Shown here piece after piece: positions 57,946 to 64,000 of a DNA stretch of 64,000 bases. Source of the DNA: Branchiostoma floridae. Its lineage: Eukaryota > Chordata > Leptocardii > Amphioxiformes > Branchiostomatidae. The translations under genes were made by a program, and so were the position numbers. The stretch covers positions 3,056,545 to 3,120,544 of the forward strand of contig NC_049980.1 in assembly GCF_000003815.2 (NCBI RefSeq), in the 5' to 3' direction. Position 1 is the stretch's first letter; the number at the start of each line of letters is the position of its first letter. Below the pieces are notes generated by a model that searched no databases, was not told the DNA's origin, and worked only from the letters and a program-made list of their open reading frames with translations.

Positions 57946-60700
57946 TTTGAGATCTCTCACCGTGGGCTCTAGGCGCCTGCGCTAATGCTTACTTCACCCC
58001 TACATGTACCTAAAAACACTATAGGCAAAGGTAACAAGTCTATCTGCCTGTCTCTGTAAGCAAGTTTTTTTTTTTAATTTCAGGGATAGCTATAGGGTGT
58101 TGGAAGGAGTTGACCCAACATGCACAAACACAATGCTGATGTGATGGCCTAAGTGAAACCCCAGCTGACCACCCAGTCCCAGCACCAAACATTGTGGAAA
58201 CAGATCCTCACAACTATGTCTGTTGTATGCCTCTGCACTAATGGTTCTAACAAATGTCTGAATTGGAGCATGGCAAGGCAGCTAAGGTTACCACAGGGCT
58301 GGACAGATCTGGGGATCCCAGCTCCAAGGGGAAAAGTTTTACAAAATAGAAAGGCAGGTATTTGCCTATGAGCGAATTCAGCAATTTTCACTTCACCTTC
58401 CTCCTTGTGCAAAATGGACCGTTCCAAAACTGAAGGTCTTGACCCAAAACTACTGTATGTGTATAATACTAGTACTGTACTGTAATTACATTTTTATTTC
58501 TTGATTACAAGACACACACAGGAATTCTGGACTGGTCATGTACCTAGGTCTTTTACACAGGGAGGAAGGTAAATTGTGAAAATGGCAACTATTTTGTGTT
58601 TTAATATTTTGTATGTCCCTGTAACCACTGGAGCTTCCTTTGAAAAAAACAAAAACAAAATGTCTTTGTCCTTTGGATCCTGACAGATTAATACTACATT
58701 AGCAGATACCTCATACAGACCAACCTGGCAATACAAACATCAGTTTAGAATAATTGCTGGCAACTGATATGGTTCATTGGAATTGTTTAAATGATACATA
58801 TTTCCTCAAGCATAAAACAGGGAAATGACAAATCACAGTGGATTACATACATGCAATATATACATGTATGTCAGGGTAGTACATATAGCCACACACTGTG
58901 AAAACCATTCCCTGGCAAGAATTGCTTGAAAAATGATTCGAAATGTAAAATCTAAAAACTTGTTTGACAATTGCTTCTGTTCTAGTAGAGCTTAACTGAT
59001 TGACAGTAAATATCACCTTAACAGCCATTACCAATACTGGCATGGTGCCAATAATTTTTTTTAAAAACCTTGTGAGACATCTTGCACAAGTGTTGGAGAT
59101 TCAATTTCATCTTAAGGGCTTGGCAAAGATCCTTTCCAAACAGGAATGAAATCTTCAAACCTTGTGATGACAACTAAGGCCTTATTGGTACATAACAGGG
59201 ATGCTATCGGCCCACTTGTTTAACCCTTAATACATACAAAGTAGCTGATATCAAAGGGAACATGAGGATAGATATACTCAAAATGCCTACATGTATAGTA
59301 CATGTACGTAATAGAGACAGGCATTATGTATCAGTATACATTTGTAGGTCACATATTGTAAGTATACAACACCAGTAATTCAAATTAGTATAAAGATCAT
59401 ACCAAAACTGAGGAATATCGAATTCTACTTCTTGGCTGTTGTGCTCACAGTCTAACAAATGTCACAGTTTCAATAAGATGCCCTACCACACAATTCAATC
59501 TTTCGTCCTCCAGGAAAACAGAGTCCGGTCCCTCTTCTATCCCATTCACACTGCTAGCGGTGGCCATGTTGTAAGTAACTCCCTGGCCACAAAGAGGCCC
59601 AGTGTTTGTTGTTGGTTTGGGTTCAGCCTCAGCAGCTTCACAGTTTGAGGTGATGTAATTTCAACTGATCCTAGCTGCAGCTGATCAGTCCATACCAGCA
59701 GGGCTTTCTCCTGGCAGGAGGGATGCAGCCTTTTAAATTAAACAGCAGAAAGTTTTGTGTGGCATCAAGACAAGCCTTCCTCTCCACGACTGAGCACCAC
59801 ATGTGACTTGGAATCACAAGTAAATGAAGTTTAGAGTTTGACCAATACTGTAAGATATGTCTTCAAGTGGAGCCAATCTGCAAATCTTATCAAGTAGTAA
59901 ATGCCCAGCAGTGCCTCTGGTGCATTCTGGTTTGACCAACAGATTTCTTGTGGTTGCATGGTTAGGGCTCCAATGGGGGTTTTGGCATGCTTGATTGAAC
60001 AATATATTTGAAACCCAACTACCCGATATCTATAACCACAGACTTTTTTCCAAACGGAGCAAAGCACCACTTTTGCAAAGAAAAAGGCCAACACTAAATC
60101 ATTAAGATATATTTTTCAAAACATAACAAATTCCATAAATTCTCCTTTTATGCCATTAAAAGACATGATGCAGACTGGAACATTGTGGTAGATGTTCTCC
60201 TAATTTGCATCCTGATAATTAGTACTCCATGTGCACTCTCCACAGTAACTGAAGCGTGATGTTGGCTTTCAGGTGAATCTGCCCAAATCTGGATTTGCCA
60301 GACTGACTGAGAAGAGTGGGTCACAGAAAAGCAAACGTTGGGGTGACGGCTTTCTCGCATCTTTGGAAGGTATTGGCATTCCAGCCTGTCTTCTCAGGCA
60401 CGATTACTTAGGGACAAGAACATCGAGTTGAAGACATTCAATTTCTGCCAATTCCCTTTTTCTTTGAAACCTTGCTGGTCTTATATTTATCTAATCCTAT
60501 TGTCCTCTAAATTGATCCAATTATCCAATATTAAATGTTAATATGCTTGTTTTAAGTTTGTGAGGGTTAGACCGGCATGTGGAGTCCTCAAAGAGGGGAA
60601 AAAACACACACACGCTGGAATGTCCGCTTTTTCACGCTGGAAGGTTCGCTTTTTCATGTCCAAAATTTAAATTTCAAAAGGCATGACTGTTTTGTGTTTG
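57946..60700. other. Spacer with one candidate exon
   Basis: Mostly unique AT-rich sequence without recognised genes. The only coding-like segment is the candidate exon at 59,487-59,567. A minus-strand frame at 58,740-58,540 has an acceptor-like start but no motif. Confidence 0.45.
59487..59567 (-). CDS. Candidate first coding exon, unknown gene
   Basis: The minus strand reads MATASSVNGIEEGPDSVFLE and then seven more codons to a gtaggg donor, 27 codons in phase 0. The ATG context, acaacATGG, is strong. It could be the missing start of the LIM-pseudocyclase gene on the same strand, or belong to another gene. The plus strand of the same bases also has a good acceptor (ttcgtcctccag) and a perfect gtaagt donor around 59,514-59,570, so the strand is not settled. 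Confidence 0.3.
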
Positions 60701-60739
60701 TCACTGATAGGCCTTTTATTTCAATCTAAGCGAGTCTAT

Positions 60740-61020
60740 CAGTAAAATTTGCCCCAGAAAATGCAGGAAATGGTGTTTCAGTGGGTCCAGATTTCAAAAT
60801 TTCCCCGGACCTCCATTGCGACGCCTCACATCTTTCTGTCAGACATGATGAAAATATGTTGGGGGGAGTCGCCCTCAAAGACTTATGCCGAAAGCCTTGT
60901 GTATTTTCATAGAGATTCCATTAAACTTGGCCAGCAAATTTTGCCGGTCAAAATGCAGGAAATAGCATTTCAGAGGGTCAAAATTTTCCGGGGGAGCATG
61001 CCCCCCCCCCTCCCCGCCAC
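60740..61020. repeat. Interspersed repeat, family R2, second locus
   Basis: Two tandem-like copies with aaaatgcaggaaatggtgttt and aaaatgcaggaaatagcattt, matching 43,790-44,190. It ends with a C-rich run near 61,000-61,015. Confidence 0.65.
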
Positions 61021-61123
61021 AGGCAAGTTAAGATAGGATAGAAGCGCATCCTGGATACAAAATGCCCCCAGACCTTTCCTTTCCCTTTGGCAGTGGACAC
61101 AGCTTCACTCCATCAAATACTGT

Positions 61124-61660
61124 ATGTAACGGGGGCCGCCCTAAGATGCGCCCTGCCCTAAGATGGCACGGATTTTTTGCTGATCTTATTATGCATAAGT
61201 ACGCCGTGTTTGTTGCAAATGACTATGATGATTAGGAAGGTAATAAACCAAGTCCAAACAAACAGCTGTTTTTTTCCATGAAAAAATACTTTAACATATA
61301 TTCACTTCTCTTTTTTTTTTTTTGAAGACAGAATTTTCACAATAATGTTGGTAGCGCCGAATCACTGTGGTCACCTGTTACTAGGTATTGGTGGCTCGTG
61401 TCCCTAAATATACAACCTGTACAAAACTGCCACACAACTGTCATACACATAAGAAATGAAGCTTCACAAAACACTACAAATATTGGTCTTCAAATGTTTG
61501 TTGAGTAGAAGACCGGCCATAGAAAAAACAACATAAGCATCACCGCCGTTGTTTTCCCCAGGGACTGTAGCCCCGAAGGTGGCTGACGAGCGAACTGCCC
61601 AAAGATTTGTAACTCTAACAAATGATTCGTACCGTCTATAAAAATGAAACTTCAAATGAA
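61124..61660. repeat. 1.05-kb TIR element, copy C (5' half only)
   Basis: From gtaacgggggccgccctaag the sequence follows copy B (19,373 onward) through gcataagtacgccgtgtttg to about 61,655, then diverges at aaatgaaatagcttctata. The right end is missing. A duplicated ccctaagatg near the left end is specific to this copy. Confidence 0.75.
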
Positions 61661-62479
61661 ATAGCTTCTATAAAGCAAATATTTATGCCTCTATGAAGCA
61701 GAGATTTATCCCTCCATTAAGCAGATATCTTAAGCTATTCAGTGTCCCTTCTTACTAGGGGTGAGAGATCTGTTTCGCGATGAAAATCATAAGTATGACG
61801 CAAAGCACATTTCCAAACGGCAGCGCAGTGATTTATTGGCATCTTGAATATGCTTCAAAGTCGATAAGAGGGGGGAGGGCCTAGCAAAAAATTTTGACTT
61901 GGGGGAAAACAAGTGCTTTTAAAAAAAGCTGGCGTTTCGTCTACGTTTATGAGTGTGAACTGTCTTTTTCTTGAAGTAAAATCTGTTAGAAAAAGTCACT
62001 CAAGGGCTGTTGCGTCTATAAGAAAAATTATTATTTTGGAAAGGAGTACTGTTTAATAGCTGGTCTTGGCTTACAACTTTATTTTAAATGTACAATAAGT
62101 TCATTATAAAATCTATCAATATACTCAGGTACTTATGTACACTTGAAAAAGCACCATCAGCACTGTGACAAGATTCTATCTAAATTGACTACCAAATGTC
62201 AAACAAATATCCAAACCAATTAACAGCTACCTCATCTCTATTATACTGGTTTCCGCATTTACAACATTTCTTCCTTGTTTTCCTGGATAATTTTGCTAAT
62301 ATTCATGAAAATTTCCATACTTTTGTGTCGAGCGGTGTGACTTTCCACATCCGTGTTGTCTGAAAACTTCTGAATGAAGTCGATACTGAACAATGAAGCA
62401 TTTGCTACTGTAAGAAAGGATCGCTGTTTTTACCTGCATGTATGCAGGTATGGTTTTGATGCTGGTGGGAACTTTTCGG
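61661..62479. other. Spacer, nothing recognised
   Basis: Starts with three short related segments (gcttctataaagcaaatatt, gcctctatgaagcagagatt, cctccattaagcagatatct), then unique sequence without coding signal. Confidence 0.5.
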
Positions 62480-63095
62480 TAGCCGGGGATGTAGGGCGCT
62501 GTATCTCGTGAACGGATGGTGCGAGCACGACGATTTTTGGTACGTGGGTTGGGGATGGTAGCCTGACACTCAGGTGTGATTTTGGGCCTCCTGGCGCTTG
62601 ACCTTGACATTGAAGGTGGCATTTTTTGTGTTTTGGGGGCACTTTTGGCGCTGTGTGTCCGGAACGATACGCGCGATTGCGACGATTTTTGGTGCATGGG
62701 TGGGGGGTTGTTGCCTGTTGCCTAGGATTGACTTTGGGCCTTGTCGCGTTTGAACTTGACCCGGCAGGTCGAATTTTGTGTCCGGGAGGGGTGTTTCCGG
62801 AGTTATATCTTCTGAACGGCTGGTGCTGGCGCGATGATATTTGGCACATGTGTCGGCGGTGGCTGAATAATGCTCAATTTTGATTTTGGCGCCCTTGGTG
62901 CTTGAACTTGACATTTTAGGTTACCTTTTGTGCGGGCACGGGGCGTGCGCTGTATCTCCGGAACGCAAGGTGCCATTGTGTTGCCATTTGGTACGTGAGT
63001 TGTTTGTGGTGTCCTGGTGGTCAGGTTTGATTTTGGGCCTCCTAGTGCTTGAACTTGATACTGTATAGGTTGACCCTGTTTTAGTGTGGTTGGGG
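62480..63095. repeat. Degenerate tandem repeat, four units of about 150 bp
   Basis: Four successive diverged units begin near 62,490, 62,640, 62,795 and 62,945. Each runs from a gctgtatctccggaacg-like start through a tttggtacgtgggt-like segment, then gattttgggcctcctggcgc, to gcttgaacttgaca. Minus-strand frames across it repeat the same peptide pattern and are artefacts of the repeat. Confidence 0.8.
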
Positions 63096-63350
63096 CATCC
63101 TCCCAATATCTGCTTGGTTTTAAAAACAGATTATGGTTGGGTGTAGAACCATCATCTGGCCTGGGCCACCTTCAATGTATCAGGTTACTTAGTGGCACTG
63201 ACAGTTTGCCAGATGACGGGAGTGTACAAGAATATATATCTGTTGGTCAGGTATAATTGAAGTTTGCTTATTACTCTTTGTGGTGTTTCTAGAGCTGTAT
63301 AGTACTGAGTTTAAAGTTCCGGTACAAGTTCCTTTACCCTGTTGGCAATC

Positions 63351-63434
63351 ATGGTTGAACTTGAACTTAAACAGAAGAAGATGCAATTTTCTAATGTGGA
63401 GGAGAACTGTATAGAGTGTGGGCATAAGAGAAAG
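63351..63434 (+). CDS. Candidate first coding exon, unknown gene, continuing beyond the window
   Basis: ATG at 63,351 opens 28 codons (MVELELKQKKMQFS, then CIECGHKRK) ending exactly at a gtatgt donor, phase 0. The CxxC near the end could start a zinc-binding motif. No following exon was identified before 64,000. A short open stretch with a good donor can arise by chance, so confidence is low. Confidence 0.3.
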
Positions 63435-64000
63435 GTATGTGTATGATTTGTCCTGTGTTTCTTTTTGTTTCTTTGGTAATGCCATTTCCATACTGTATAC
63501 ATGTAATTTGTTGTTTTGGGCTAGTCATATTCGCTTGGTTTTTGGGCCTGCTTAATCTACGGTACAGGCAGGGTTAAGTGGCAGAGGCTTAGCTTTGTTC
63601 TGTTTTAAATTCAGTATCGTTTGTTGCATTTTGTCGCGGCAAATATATGATGAAATTCCCCTTCTAAGCAACTGCTCATTGGTTTGCGGGGATGTTTGCT
63701 GGGTGTTTGCTTTGACTACAACAGCTTCTGAACTTTTCAAAGCTTCCATTGCCAGCAGCTTGCCATCTATAAATGGGATTGACAAGGACATTTTTCATAG
63801 TAAATTATGCTGTTAAATTTGGCTTAGATACTACAGGAGATTTAGGTTTGGGTTGGATGGATTGAATGAAAATATCATACAACCCTGGGGACTAACTGTT
63901 GCTGCTGCATGGGGGCTACCACTATTCATGTTGTCTAATGTCTATGGAACTACTGTACAGATAAAAGTATCATTGGTCAAATTATGCGAGTAACATTCCG
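63435..64000. other. Window end, nothing else recognised
   Basis: AT-rich sequence, possibly the first intron of the candidate gene starting at 63,351. No acceptor with a convincing coding continuation was found. Confidence 0.4.

Noticed and set aside
62296-62914. Overlapping minus-strand Pro/Arg-rich open frames
   Set aside because: The peptides repeat with the 150-bp tandem unit and have no domain; repeat artefact.
1-64000. CRISPR arrays, prokaryotic operons or phage modules
   Set aside because: Introns, LINEs, SINEs and animal transcription-factor domains show a metazoan nuclear genome; no regularly spaced short direct repeats with unique spacers were seen.

Overview
This is 64 kb of animal nuclear DNA, most likely from a lancelet (Branchiostoma). 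Three things point there. It carries one grainyhead-like gene with a vertebrate-style exon layout. It contains a tRNA-derived SINE with a conserved core. It is dense with CR1-type LINEs, foldback elements and TA-flanked MITEs. Species assignment is inference. Splice sites were read by eye, and exon joins were accepted only when donor, acceptor and reading phase agreed.

Layout. Positions 1-25,700 are almost all mobile DNA: a 1.05-kb terminal-inverted-repeat (TIR) element, a large foldback element, a minisatellite, pieces of three LINEs, and a nearly complete two-ORF CR1-like LINE (about 6.7-13.5 kb, with a 100-base assembly gap). Positions 26,063-38,313 (+) hold a complete grainyhead-like transcription factor gene, grhl: 14 coding exons, 607 residues, plus one putative in-frame 36-nt cassette microexon. 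Introns 12 and 13 contain a TIR element and a LINE fragment.

Positions about 39.4-46.9 kb (-) hold a gene convergent with grhl. Seven phase-consistent exons encode a fungal/trypanosome-type class III nucleotide cyclase homology domain followed by LIM zinc fingers. Every catalytic position that can be read in the cyclase part is substituted, so this looks like a LIM-pseudocyclase, an architecture I do not recognise from any described family. Its 5' exons and the end of its second LIM domain were not found.

Positions 47.8-50.9 kb hold a DIRS/Ngaro-like retroelement remnant of gag only, interrupted by a SINE and by a separate TIR transposon. The rest, to 64 kb, is mainly repeats, with two weak candidate first coding exons (59.5 kb on -, 63.35 kb on +).

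The two host genes are unrelated in function as far as the sequence shows: one is a DNA-binding regulator of epithelial identity, the other probably a scaffold or sensor protein. The dominant theme elsewhere is nested transposition.
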